From assembly GCA_007859995.1 (NCBI GenBank), contig SMSL01000001.1, positions 186,001-250,000 of the forward strand: a DNA stretch of 64,000 nt. Direction: 5' to 3'. The position numbers were made by a program, and so were the translations under genes. The DNA is from Candidatus Brocadiaceae bacterium S225. GTDB taxonomy: Bacteria; Planctomycetota; Brocadiia; Brocadiales; Scalinduaceae. The notes beneath the pieces were generated by a model. That model saw only the letters and a program-made list of their open reading frames with translations. It made no database searches and was not told the DNA's origin. This document shows positions 41,191 to 49,839 of the stretch, piece by piece. Each line of letters begins with the position of its first letter. The stretch's first letter is position 1.

Positions 41191-41849
41191 TCCAGCCTCC
41201 CATTTTTTATTTTATAGATTTCATCAGCAATTTTTTCAAAACCGGCATCGTGCGTAGCCACCAATATTGTCACTCCGTCGGTTTGTAATTCCTTTAAGAG
41301 TTCCAGTAAATGTTCGCTGGTCTCGTCATCAATGTTAGACGTTGGTTCGTCTGCAATAATAATTTCAGGATTATTTACAAGCGCCCTTGCTATAGCTACC
41401 CGCTGTTGCTGTCCTCCGCTGAGTTCTTCGGGTGCATGGTCTAACCTGTCACCAAGCCCCACCTTTTCTAAAAGTAATTTTGCCATTTGAAAACGCTCTC
41501 TGAAACTGATACCCAAGGGTATGAGTGGATATGACACATTCTCCCAACTGGAAAGTCTGGGAATGAGATGAAAATTCTGAAAGATAAAACCTATCTTTTC
41601 ACGACGTAACCTCGAAAGACCAATGTCTGAAAATGAAGTAATCTCTTCATCATAAATGAACACTTTTCCTTCAGTCGGTCTGTCCAGAGCGCCAATAATA
41701 TTTAACAGGGTAGTCTTCCCTGAACCGGATGGACCGTTAAATACGACAAATGTGTTCTTTGATATATTCAGATTAATGTCTCTTATAGCATGTACTTCGT
41801 GCCGTGAATGTATACTGTAATATTTACAGAGCTTTTCCGTTCGTATCAT
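41187..41849 (-). CDS. MacB/LolD-type ABC transporter ATP-binding protein
   Basis: A 220-residue ATPase: Walker A GPSGSGKTTL, Q-loop FIFQNFHLIP, signature LSGGQQQRVA, Walker B IIIADEPTS, and the H-loop VATHD. This is the LolD/MacB subfamily that works with FtsX-like permeases. I start at the ATG at 41849, which overlaps the permease's TAA (TAATG); the longer frame from 41891 would add 14 residues overlapping the permease gene. It probably powers mechanotransmission-type transport for the NosL-like cluster. Confidence 0.92.
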   Translation of the reverse strand: MIRTEKLCKYYSIHSRHEVHAIRDINLNISKNTFVVFNGPSGSGKTTLLNIIGALDRPTEGKVFIYDEEITSFSDIGLSRLRREKIGFIFQNFHLIPRLSSWENVSYPLIPLGISFRERFQMAKLLLEKVGLGDRLDHAPEELSGGQQQRVAIARALVNNPEIIIADEPTSNIDDETSEHLLELLKELQTDGVTILVATHDAGFEKIADEIYKIKNGRLE

Positions 41850-42997
41850 TATTTTAATGCCGCAACCGGAGATTCGGTTGACGCCCTCCATGAAGAATAG
41901 ATACTACCAACCATGGTCAATATTATTGCAAAGAAAAAACTCAGTAGACACGGTAAAGGTAAAAATTTTGCGGGAACAGCAAATTCAGGTAACAAATTTA
42001 TCTCCCCAATAAAAAATTGTGCGATAAAAGCTCCATTGAAGCACTTCATCCATATAATCGACAACAAAATGGCAGTGGTTGCTCCAAACAAACTGATTAG
42101 TAACTGTTCAAAGGAAATAAGTTCCAAAACCTCCAGTGTCTGCCATCCAGTGGCCTTCATAATACCGATCTCCTTTCTACGTTCTGATAGTCCAAAGCCA
42201 GAGGCCACCAGGATCGCGGGAATACCTAAAGCAAATGCAACGGTATATAAAGCAGTGAAAATTCCCTCTTTAAGCATAAATCCTTTTTTTACATACAATT
42301 CTATCATACCTTTATCCTGCAATCTGTATGGTTCATTCTCAAATATATAGTACAATTCAGTAGCAATTTCCCCGTTATGTCCCGGAACGCTGTATATCTG
42401 TATATCAGTGGCAAATTCACGTTTACCGAATAGATCACCGGCATCTTCGAAAGGCATAAAAATGGTAGACGCACTCCAGATGTTCGAAGCAGAAGAGAAA
42501 AAACCCACGATGGTGAACAGCTTACGATTTTGCCCTCGCATGCTGAATTGATCACCAATATTTAAATTAAAATATTCTGCCAATTCATTACCAATTACCA
42601 CCTCATTCGCATTCTCAAAAATTCTGCCTGTAACACAGGTGGTTGATTCCGGCAGGTACTCTTTGTCGATACCCACAATAACAGCAAGTTTATCTTGCAG
42701 ATAACATCTGCCAATAATTCGTGGAACAACCTTTTTTACCCCGAAGACCTCCTTTACCTCGTCCAGATATTTCAATGGAATAGCCGCATTCCTGCCAAAT
42801 TCATCAAATGTTAAATATAGATCAGCGCTTTCCTCAACAGAACCAAGCGATTGCAACCTGACGCCCTCTGAAATAGCTATTGCAGTTATAAATGGCAAAA
42901 GAATGGCAATAATACAAAGAGAGACAACAATAGACTTTGTCTTATGTCTTAACAAATTTTCTGTCGCTAAAAGTAATAGATTAGTATGTTTTTTCAA
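41849..42997 (-). CDS. FtsX/MacB-type ABC transporter permease
   Basis: A 382-residue permease. TM1 lies at about 20-45 (SIVVSLCIIAILLPFITAIA). A periplasmic MacB_PCD-like domain follows (residues 50-235, with GRCYLQDKLAVIVGID, ANEVVIGNELAEYFNLNIGD). Three more helices start near 265, 300 and 345, including GLSERRKEIGIMKATGWQ, the family's typical loop before TM2. It partners the downstream ATPase. It is first in the minus-strand run, so the promoter should lie in 42998-43253. Confidence 0.9.
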   Translation of the reverse strand: MKKHTNLLLLATENLLRHKTKSIVVSLCIIAILLPFITAIAISEGVRLQSLGSVEESADLYLTFDEFGRNAAIPLKYLDEVKEVFGVKKVVPRIIGRCYLQDKLAVIVGIDKEYLPESTTCVTGRIFENANEVVIGNELAEYFNLNIGDQFSMRGQNRKLFTIVGFFSSASNIWSASTIFMPFEDAGDLFGKREFATDIQIYSVPGHNGEIATELYYIFENEPYRLQDKGMIELYVKKGFMLKEGIFTALYTVAFALGIPAILVASGFGLSERRKEIGIMKATGWQTLEVLELISFEQLLISLFGATTAILLSIIWMKCFNGAFIAQFFIGEINLLPEFAVPAKFLPLPCLLSFFFAIILTMVGSIYSSWRASTESPVAALK

Positions 42998-43162
42998 GAG
43001 ATAATGCCCATATTTGGTTTGAATTTAGAAATTAATCCAACCTGGCCAAGCCAGAATTAAAAAGCGCCGGAGACTTTAAGCTACCAGTTATCAGATGTTG
43101 AGGAAAACAGGAAATTCAGAAAAAACCTTAGAATAGAAAACAAATTTTTTGCTTTTCCTCTC

Positions 43163-43185
43163 TCACGTAAAGCCGCCAAGAGCGC
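43163..43185 (-). repeat. Dispersed repeat, TTTGCGTTCTTTGCGGC family (reverse copy)
   Basis: TCACGTAAAGCCGCCAAGAG reads as the complement of the family core. It faces the copy at 43227-43253, so the two form an inverted pair in this gap. Confidence 0.6.
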
Positions 43186-43226
43186 CAATAAAACGACATA
43201 TAAATAAAAAAAAATAATAGTTTTTT

Positions 43227-43253
43227 CTCTGCGCTCTTTGCGGCTCTGCGTGA
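43227..43253 (+). repeat. Dispersed repeat, TTTGCGTTCTTTGCGGC family
   Basis: CTCTGCGCTCTTTGCGGCTC then TGCGTGA; it ends directly at the stop of the 43254 gene. Confidence 0.65.
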
Positions 43254-43583
43254 TTATTTCTTCTCTCCTTTCCTGACTATTTCAATCGACGCTCCCATTT
43301 CCACTTTACTTGATATATAGGAGACGGTGCCGGTATGGTCAGGGCAATAGCTATAACCACCGGGGATAGGCCATTCGAAACATGAACACCTTGGGTCAAT
43401 CCTTTGGTCAAAATTGATATAACACCAGGTAGGCTTTGTCGTGGCTCCCAGGCCAACACCATGCACTAACTGTTGAAAGTTATTATCAACGCCTACATAC
43501 ATCTTGCTTCGGCATAAATAAATTACAACTGATATTATCATGCATAATAAAATGCTTAAAAGCAAAAAAGGTGTTTTTCTCAT
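43254..43583 (-). CDS. Small exported Cys-containing protein
   Basis: A 109-residue protein with a signal peptide or membrane anchor (residues 5-25, PFLLLSILLCMIISVVIYLC). The exported part is rich in Cys, Trp and Pro (TKPTWCYINFDQRIDPRCSC, then PGGYSYCPDHTGTV), suggesting metal or disulfide binding. The family is not recognised. It lies between the cupredoxin gene and the NosL-like cluster on the same strand and may belong to the same regulon. Confidence 0.6.
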   Translation of the reverse strand: MRKTPFLLLSILLCMIISVVIYLCRSKMYVGVDNNFQQLVHGVGLGATTKPTWCYINFDQRIDPRCSCFEWPIPGGYSYCPDHTGTVSYISSKVEMGASIEIVRKGEKK

Positions 43584-43670
43584 TTTGTAGTGTTGTCAAG
43601 TTGTTTCGATTGTTTTCTATATTCAGTGTACAGGTTGAATAGTTGAACGTCAGAAAAAATCTGTGAACAC

Positions 43671-44390
43671 TTATTTGCGTTTTTTTAATTGGAAATCCAC
43701 GCTTGTCGTTTTACCCGCTTCTACCGTTACGTCTTTAGTCAGCGTTTTAAGCGTCTCATGCCATGCACTTAGTTTGTAAGTACCTGCCGATACATTCTCT
43801 ATTTTGAAAACACCGTCCTTTTCAGTAAGAGAAAAATATGGATTTTCCAGTACAAGCACAAAAGCTGACATCTCCGCGTGAACATTACACAAAAGTGGTA
43901 TCTCTCCAGCTTTATCAAATGTTACGTGTTTTACAACGCCAACATCATAAGTGCCCAAATTAAACTGCATAATGCAGTCTGGAGGGGACAGAACATTGTG
44001 GCGAACACTATCACTATTAGGAAAATCTATCGTTGTCCCCTTCTGTATCGCTATCACATGAGGGACAAAAGTTAAATTAAACTGGTCCACCACACCATGC
44101 TCCTCAGGGGCAGGGAATTTGTTGTCACCCACTTTTTCAATATAAACAACTACATTTTCCGGATATCTAACTCTCTTGCATGTAACATTTCCCGTAATAG
44201 TACCGCCATTCTCAACTTTAACCTCTGTTTTTATCTCCCGTTTTAAAGCCAGCATGGATTCCTTTAACTTCTCCTGCATTATTTTAGCCTCTTCTGCTGT
44301 CATGTTCTTTTCATCTTCCTGGGCATTAGCAAGAGAAGCAAATAAAATTAATGCTAAAATAACGAGCGTTGCTAAAAAATATTTCTTCAT
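43671..44390 (-). CDS. Periplasmic cupredoxin with C-terminal carboxypeptidase-regulatory-like domain
   Basis: Signal peptide (residues 1-23, ending ANA). After a helical segment (24-58), residues about 60-180 form a cupredoxin of the MauL type: GTITGNVTCKRVRYPENVVV, with His131 in SVRHNV and Cys168-x2-His171-x2-Met174 in LLCNVHAEM, the type 1 copper ligand set. Residues 181-239 (DGVFKIENVSAGTYKLSAWH) are a CarboxypepD_reg-like beta domain. It probably carries electrons or copper. The upstream gene (DUF4405) is on the same strand, and the context suggests copper handling. Confidence 0.85.
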   Translation of the reverse strand: MKKYFLATLVILALILFASLANAQEDEKNMTAEEAKIMQEKLKESMLALKREIKTEVKVENGGTITGNVTCKRVRYPENVVVYIEKVGDNKFPAPEEHGVVDQFNLTFVPHVIAIQKGTTIDFPNSDSVRHNVLSPPDCIMQFNLGTYDVGVVKHVTFDKAGEIPLLCNVHAEMSAFVLVLENPYFSLTEKDGVFKIENVSAGTYKLSAWHETLKTLTKDVTVEAGKTTSVDFQLKKRK

Positions 44391-44513
44391 AACATTAAAC
44401 CTCCTTTTTTTATAATTCCATATTAACAGATAAATAATTATAAACTTAGTTCTACTTAAAAATATTCATCCCTTTTTTGATTCTGACCAGGTCAGGTTAT
44501 AAGTACCTGATAT

Positions 44514-45107
44514 TCAATGCTTCTCCTTATACCCCAGTATGACCCGGCGAACATCATCCATTGTGAATCCGTAAGTCTTTCTTAGATCTCCCAGACACTC
44601 TTCTTTCTCTGTATCGTGTGGAAGCTTGAGTTTTTCGATTATATATCTGGCAGGAACATCTGTAGTCTTTTCCGCCTCAAGTAAAGTCATTGATCCCCAG
44701 ACCTGCACATTACCATGCCGTACTGAAGACAAGTCGCGACCACTACGGCTCTCCAGAGTTGTTTCTATCGGACTTAACAAAGGAGCAGTAGACAGCGCCA
44801 AAAGAGCTATTACCCCCACAATACCCAAACCTGCACGGAATCCCGATCCCTCACGGGGCTTTCCGGTAATCAGGTTTATAATCCATCGCCAGTGAAGTAA
44901 CAAGTGCATCGCCAGAAGACCCAGAAAGAAAACAGAAATCCAGAAATGAATATCGCCCCACTCATGCCTGTCTAAACCCCAGATTGTCTTGAATCGTTTA
45001 CTGCCTGGTGGAAGAACATAACGCATCAATACGCCGGTAGTAGTCAGGAAAATAAATCCGGCAAATGCGGCAGCATCAAATATAAAATTTAATTTAGAAC
45101 GCTTCAT
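44514..45107 (-). CDS. DUF4405 cytochrome b-like membrane protein with C-terminal helical domain
   Basis: 197 residues from the ATG at 45107, chosen because AAGGAGC precedes it; the frame from 45140 adds 11 residues with no ribosome-binding site. Three or four helices; histidines in LDRHEWGDIHFWISVFF and AMHLLLHWRWI could ligate haem as in DUF4405/cytochrome b561-like proteins. The soluble tail begins with TLLEAEKTTDVPARYIIEKL and ends LGDLRKTYGFTMDDVRRV, a small helical module seen at the end of several membrane ferredoxin-type proteins. It is upstream of the cupredoxin gene and is a possible electron donor. Confidence 0.78.
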   Translation of the reverse strand: MKRSKLNFIFDAAAFAGFIFLTTTGVLMRYVLPPGSKRFKTIWGLDRHEWGDIHFWISVFFLGLLAMHLLLHWRWIINLITGKPREGSGFRAGLGIVGVIALLALSTAPLLSPIETTLESRSGRDLSSVRHGNVQVWGSMTLLEAEKTTDVPARYIIEKLKLPHDTEKEECLGDLRKTYGFTMDDVRRVILGYKEKH

Positions 45108-45285
45108 TTTTGCTCCTTCTAAATCTATCGTTTGTTTCAAATGAGCATTTTTTCAAATTTCTCATGCAAACGTCTTGTGATGAACATTTGATAATAGTTC
45201 TTCTTTTGTTATAAAGAAAAAAATATAACTCGAATAGTAACTATTGACCGTAACCGGCGCAAAGTTGATATTTGTAAGTTATAGA

Positions 45286-45353
45286 TGGGTCCGCTCCGCT
45301 TGACCAATCCTACAAAAAGCAAATGGTAGGTTGGGTCAAGCGGAACGGACCCA
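45286..45353. repeat. 68-bp palindromic element, TGGGTCCG arms
   Basis: TGGGTCCGCTCCGCTTGACC on the left pairs with GGTCAAGCGGAACGGACCCA on the right, with further pairing ATCCTAC/GTAGGTT, around AAAAAGCAAATG. About 28-bp arms with three mismatches. It would form a stable hairpin in either transcript. Confidence 0.75.
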
Positions 45354-45382
45354 ACGTTTACGTCTATCTTGCCTTTGTTTTT

Positions 45383-45410
45383 CCTCGCGTTCTTCGCGGC
45401 TTTGCGTGAG
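45383..45410 (+). repeat. Dispersed repeat, TTTGCGTTCTTTGCGGC family
   Basis: CCTCGCGTTCTTCGCGGC then TTTGCGTGAG; the fifth copy in the window. Confidence 0.65.
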
Positions 45411-45520
45411 AAATAAATTATGCTGAATAGTTACCTCCACTATACGCTTCATTAGATACCGTTTCAACAACATAAATAGTTAATCAATCGAAATAACCCA
45501 CCTGTTATCTGTGCGATTCA

Positions 45521-46651
45521 TCAGATGATGGTTTTTTTGAATCTTTTCGATGCCAGCCATAACGTAGCCAGGCCCATTGCGGCAAGGGCAATCATTTGCG
45601 GCCAGAGGATATCCAGGCCCACGCCCTTGAGAAATATTCCACGGATGATTACGAGAAAGTACCGTAGTGGATTCAGGTAGGTAAACCATTGGACTACAAC
45701 CGGCATATTAGTGATGGGAAACATGAATCCTGAAAGGAGTACTGCAGGAAAATAAAAAAAGAAGGTGCTCATCATAGCCTCCTGTTGAGTATGGCTTATC
45801 GTTGAAATAAGAAGCCCCACACCCAGTGTTGTCATCAGGTATAGTATTGTTGCAACAAAGAGTAGTAATAGGCTGCCCCGTATAGGGACCTCGAACCAGA
45901 ACACTCCCAACAAGGTAATCATGACCACATCGGCAATACCGATCAGGGCAAAAGGGACGGTCTTGCCGAGGATGAACTCTGTCTGTGTAATCGGAGTAAC
46001 CATAATCTGTTCCATAGTTCCGATTTCCTTCTCTCTTACAACTGCCATACTCGTAAGCATCAGGGTAATAAGCATCACAATGATAGCGATTGTGCCTGGA
46101 ACGTAAAAGTTACGGCTCTCAAGATTTTCATTGAACCATGCACGCGTCTGCATTTCCACGCGACCAGGTTTCATAGCATGGCCTTTTAGCCGTGTAAATC
46201 GTGTAATGAGAATTTTTTGTGAAAACTGACCAACTATCCTGGCGCTATAATCCAGCACGATCCCTGCCGTATTGGAATCGGTTCCATCTACAATTACCTG
46301 AAGCTGGGCGGTTCTTCCAGCCCGCAGGTCTTCTCCGAAACCCTTATTCATGCGCAGAACGGCCCTGACTTTACCACGGTCTATTAAATATTGGTCACGG
46401 CCTTCGCTCCCAATATACTCCACGATGTTAAAATATCCGGAATTCACAAACCTGCCCACCAACTCCCGGCTCACAACGCTGTTGTCAAGATCATAGACTG
46501 CAGTGGCAATGTGTTTGACATCGGTGGTTACCGCATATCCAAATATCAGCACCTGGATAATTGGGGTCAGGAAGATCATCCCCTTCATCTTCGGGTCTCG
46601 GAATATCTGAATGAATTCCTTGATGAGTATATGTTTAATTCGTTCAAGCAT
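45521..46651 (-). CDS. ABC-2 type transporter permease (YbhR-like)
   Basis: A 376-residue permease. TM1 at about residues 22-42 (MKGMIFLTPIIQVLIFGYAV), a periplasmic domain to about 170 (SEGRDQYLIDRGKVRAVLRM, VIVDGTDSNTA), then five helices. The ABC-2 signature follows GTMEQIMVTPITQTEFILGK. It is the last gene of a five-gene exporter operon (adaptor, two ATPases, two permeases). Substrate unknown; E. coli YbhFSR has been linked to drug and Na+/Li+ efflux. It starts 3 bases after the YbhS-like gene. Confidence 0.92.
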   Translation of the reverse strand: MLERIKHILIKEFIQIFRDPKMKGMIFLTPIIQVLIFGYAVTTDVKHIATAVYDLDNSVVSRELVGRFVNSGYFNIVEYIGSEGRDQYLIDRGKVRAVLRMNKGFGEDLRAGRTAQLQVIVDGTDSNTAGIVLDYSARIVGQFSQKILITRFTRLKGHAMKPGRVEMQTRAWFNENLESRNFYVPGTIAIIVMLITLMLTSMAVVREKEIGTMEQIMVTPITQTEFILGKTVPFALIGIADVVMITLLGVFWFEVPIRGSLLLLFVATILYLMTTLGVGLLISTISHTQQEAMMSTFFFYFPAVLLSGFMFPITNMPVVVQWFTYLNPLRYFLVIIRGIFLKGVGLDILWPQMIALAAMGLATLWLASKRFKKTII

Positions 46652-46654
46652 GGC

Positions 46655-47788
46655 TCACTCCAGTTTCTTTTTGAATTTTATATTGGCCAGTACCACCATG
46701 ACCACACCAAAAATTGTCAAAAGTCCGGCCTCTACAGCCAGTATCTCAAGACCTACACCCTTCAGGTAGATGCCTTTGAGCATGATCACGAAATATCTCG
46801 CTGGAATAACATAAGTGATAAGCTGAATCGCCTTCGGCATGTTACTGATTGCATACATAAAATCAGAAAGCAGAAATGATGGTAGAAACGTCAACACCAT
46901 AGCTAACTGACTGGCCAGAAGTTGACTTTTAGTAAGTATGCTTATCACCATGCCCATTGAAAGTGCACCTGCCAGAAAGATCGCTGCCATGCCAAAGAGT
47001 AATGCCACATTGCCGCGCAGCGGTACATGAAAAAGATACTCACCCATAAGTACTGCGAGAAATACATCAAACATACCGATGGCAAAATAAGGCAGAAGTT
47101 TGCCAAGGATTAACTCACGTGGTTTTACGGGTGTAGAGATGAGTTGCTCCATGGTACCTCGTTCCCACTCGCGGGCTATTGTCAGTGAGGTAAGGAGGGC
47201 AGCAATGACCATCATAATCACGGCAATGAGCCCGGGTATGATGTAATTTTTAGATTCCATATCTGCATTGAACCAGACACGTGTCTGCATATCTACGGGA
47301 AGATGTAGGGTGCGTCCACCGATACGCTGAATATCACGAACAGCAATATCCCAGGAGTAGGTCTGGGCAACCATATCTACATATCCAATTGCGATAGTCG
47401 CGGTGTTGGAATCGCTCCCGTCTACAATCAATTGAACCGGGGCTGAGCGACCTGACTCGATAAGACCCGCAAAGTCCGTTGGGATAATGAGGGCTACAAA
47501 CGCGTCGCCTGAATCAATAGCCCTTTCTATTTCCCTGTAGTTGCGAACATAGCCATGAAGCGAGAAGTAACGAGAGCCTTCAAAACGACTGACAAACTCC
47601 CTGCTTATCTGGGATTCACTCTGATCCCAGACTGCCATAGGCACATTCTCGACATCAAGCTTCAATGCATAACCAAACAATACCAGCAGCATCATGGGAA
47701 TGACTACGGCCATGCCCAGGCTCCTTGGATCGCGGAAGATATGTATAAATTCTTTACGGGCGATTGCCCGAACACGAAATAATTTCAT
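46655..47788 (-). CDS. ABC-2 type transporter permease (YbhS-like)
   Basis: A 377-residue paralogue of the downstream permease with the same layout: TM1 near residue 25-45 (LGMAVVIPMMLLVLFGYALK), a periplasmic domain with LIVDGSDSNTATIA, then five helices and GTMEQLISTPVKPRELILGK. The pair would form the heterodimeric channel of the exporter. A palindromic repeat (47842-47911) separates it from the ATPase gene upstream. Confidence 0.92.
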   Translation of the reverse strand: MKLFRVRAIARKEFIHIFRDPRSLGMAVVIPMMLLVLFGYALKLDVENVPMAVWDQSESQISREFVSRFEGSRYFSLHGYVRNYREIERAIDSGDAFVALIIPTDFAGLIESGRSAPVQLIVDGSDSNTATIAIGYVDMVAQTYSWDIAVRDIQRIGGRTLHLPVDMQTRVWFNADMESKNYIIPGLIAVIMMVIAALLTSLTIAREWERGTMEQLISTPVKPRELILGKLLPYFAIGMFDVFLAVLMGEYLFHVPLRGNVALLFGMAAIFLAGALSMGMVISILTKSQLLASQLAMVLTFLPSFLLSDFMYAISNMPKAIQLITYVIPARYFVIMLKGIYLKGVGLEILAVEAGLLTIFGVVMVVLANIKFKKKLE

Positions 47789-47841
47789 CGTTATACAGAA
47801 TTTTTAATGAAATAAATTAATGTTTAGGAATTTCAAAAGTG

Positions 47842-47911
47842 TTTTTCTGTCATTTCCATGAAAATGGGAATCTAGATTCCCGCTCAACAGATTGCGGGAA
47901 TGACAGAAAAA
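47842..47911. repeat. TGTCATT...GGGAATGACA palindromic element
   Basis: TTTTTCTGTCATTTCC at the left pairs with GGGAATGACAGAAAAA at the right, with one mismatch; the interior holds the perfect palindrome GGGAATCTAGATTCCC. It is the same family as 28626-28727. It lies within the exporter operon, between the ATPase and permease genes, where it might change relative expression. Confidence 0.8.
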
Positions 47912-47948
47912 AGCAACCGAAGGCTTAATTATTATCGCGTACCTCATG

Positions 47949-48986
47949 TTAAGGTTGTTCGACCCTGTCACGGGCCTCTATGAGCGATACAAACACATCC
48001 TCCATCGAAGGGACTATCTTTTCGACACGTGAAACCTGATAACCTTGTTTATTGAGGAAATTTCGTATTGTACCTGTTGCAGTTTCTGCATCTTCAACGA
48101 CAACATGCAACCCCTTGCCAAACAACGCCACCTCCTTAATTCCAGTAAGTTTTTCAAGCTTATCAATTACATCCTGGGGACGTTCACACAGGACATCAAG
48201 GACATCATCCTGCATGAGTTCTGTCTTAAGCACAGCCGGTGTGCCTATGGCGGTTAACTCCCCACGATAGATAAGCCCTATCCGGTCACAATATTCCGCC
48301 TCGTCCATATAATGGGTGGTAACAAATATTGTTACACCTCTTCCAGAGAGTTCGTAGATCAGGTCCCAGAACTGACGTCTGCTGAGGGGGTCAACACCAG
48401 AAGTCGGTTCATCAAGAAATAGTATGGGTGGTTCGTGGAGAACGGCACAACCCAGCGCCAACCTCTGCTTCCAACCACCCGACAGGATGGCCGTCTGTGA
48501 CTGCCGGTGCTCCCTGAGACCGGCCATCTCAATAACCCACTCCTTACGTTCCTTCTTCTTTTCCGGGTCGATGCGATAAATGCCACTGTAAAAATCAATA
48601 TTTTCTTCAACCGTTAAATCTTCATACAGTGAAAACTTCTGGCTCATGTAACCGATATGATTTTTAATCCGTTCTGCTTCAGTTTTGATGTCGTACCCGG
48701 CCACGGTTCCCGTACCACCAGTTGGTGTAAGAAGACCACAGAGCATCCTTATAGTCGTGGATTTACCGGCTCCATTGGGGCCCAGGAAACCAAATATCTC
48801 ACCCCTGGCAACCTCAAAACTAATGTGATTCACCGCAATAAAACTGCCAAATCGCCTTTCCAGTCCCTTTGCAATAACGGCTTTCTCGTTATCAGTGGCG
48901 TTCAGGATAATTACCTCCTTCTCTCCCGGCAATGACTGAAATGAAGACGTCTTCAAGTGAAGGATCGATAGCCTTGATGCTGTCAA
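47949..48986 (-). CDS. ABC-2 transporter ATPase, second half of a split YbhF
   Basis: Up to 345 residues. Walker A GPNGAGKSTT, signature LSGGWKQRLALG, Walker B ILFLDEPTSG and a canonical H-loop VTTHYMDEAEYC. The annotated ATG at 48986 lies 95 bases inside the upstream ATPase gene, and its first 25 residues look unrelated. GAGAAGGAGG lies just before in-frame ATT/ATC/CTG codons at about 48911-48903, so initiation at a rare codon there is plausible. E. coli YbhF is one 578-residue tandem ATPase; here the halves are separate genes. The last 75 residues match the C-terminal region of that family. Confidence 0.88.
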   Translation of the reverse strand: MTASRLSILHLKTSSFQSLPGEKEVIILNATDNEKAVIAKGLERRFGSFIAVNHISFEVARGEIFGFLGPNGAGKSTTIRMLCGLLTPTGGTGTVAGYDIKTEAERIKNHIGYMSQKFSLYEDLTVEENIDFYSGIYRIDPEKKKERKEWVIEMAGLREHRQSQTAILSGGWKQRLALGCAVLHEPPILFLDEPTSGVDPLSRRQFWDLIYELSGRGVTIFVTTHYMDEAEYCDRIGLIYRGELTAIGTPAVLKTELMQDDVLDVLCERPQDVIDKLEKLTGIKEVALFGKGLHVVVEDAETATGTIRNFLNKQGYQVSRVEKIVPSMEDVFVSLIEARDRVEQP

Positions 48987-49839
48987 GTTTGAGACCTGCC
49001 CTCATAAGCGCTTCTTTCGATTGAGTTATTGTCTTGTCCGGTTCATGGGTGACAACATGTACACAGTCACCAAAAAGTCCCACAGAATCGGCCTGGAGTT
49101 GTTCGCGAAGTACGGCCATTGCCCTGCGAGGTTCTGAAGAACGAATCTCCATGATCGTACCGCTCATAAGCTTCTTCACCTCTTCCGGTGTTCCACAGGC
49201 GAGCAGTCTGCCTTTATTTATGAGCCCTAACCTGTTGCACCGCTCGGCCTCATCGAGATAGGCAGTCGACACAAAGATTGTGACCTTCTCGTGGAGTAAA
49301 TGATACAGAATACGCCAGAAATCACGGCGAGCTACGGGATCCACACCATTCGTAGGTTCATCCAGGAAGAGCACCTTTGGTGTATGGATTAAAGCACAGA
49401 CAAGACCGAGTTTCTGTTTCATTCCGCCTGAGAGATTCCTGGCCAGACGTTTCCTGAAAGATGTCAGATTGCTGAATGCCAGGAGACGGTCTGTTTTTGC
49501 TCTGCGGCCTTTACGCGGCACTCTGTAAATGTCTGCATAAAAGTCTATATTTTCCTCCACTGTGAGATCTGCATAGAGGCCAAATCTCTGGCTCATATAG
49601 CCGATTTCCTCCTTGATTGCCTCTGCTTCATTCACAATATGTAGCCCCCCCACCCAGGCATCACCTGATGTGGGTTCCATAATAGAGGTCAGGAGGCGCA
49701 TTGTTGTTGTCTTGCCCGCGCCGTCGGGCCCTACAATGCCGAATATCTCACCCTTAGCAGCAGTAAAAGTAAGACCGTCGACTGCGCATAACCCTCCGAA
49801 TGATTTTGTCAAAGTTTCAGCTATGATGGCTTCCATCAT
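48892..49839 (-). CDS. ABC-2 transporter ATPase, first half of a split YbhF
   Basis: A 315-residue ATPase: Walker A GPDGAGKTTT, signature LSGGMKQKLGL, Walker B VLFLDEPTNG. In the H-loop the sequence reads VSTAYLDEAERC, so the switch histidine is replaced by alanine. That predicts one degenerate and one active nucleotide site when it pairs with the downstream ATPase. Its stop codon overlaps the presumed start area of the second ATPase, implying coupling. It overlaps the HlyD-like gene by 4 bases (ATGA-type). Confidence 0.92.
   Translation of the reverse strand: MMEAIIAETLTKSFGGLCAVDGLTFTAAKGEIFGIVGPDGAGKTTTMRLLTSIMEPTSGDAWVGGLHIVNEAEAIKEEIGYMSQRFGLYADLTVEENIDFYADIYRVPRKGRRAKTDRLLAFSNLTSFRKRLARNLSGGMKQKLGLVCALIHTPKVLFLDEPTNGVDPVARRDFWRILYHLLHEKVTIFVSTAYLDEAERCNRLGLINKGRLLACGTPEEVKKLMSGTIMEIRSSEPRRAMAVLREQLQADSVGLFGDCVHVVTHEPDKTITQSKEALMRAGLKLDSIKAIDPSLEDVFISVIAGREGGNYPERH

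Larger units (their letters stand above)
45108..45520. other. Intergenic region with two repeat elements
   Basis: Contains the 68-bp palindromic element at 45286-45353 and a TTTGCGTTCTTTGCGGC-family copy at 45383-45410. It also should hold the promoter of the DUF4405 gene (minus strand), which I cannot place. No ORF of merit. Confidence 0.5.
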
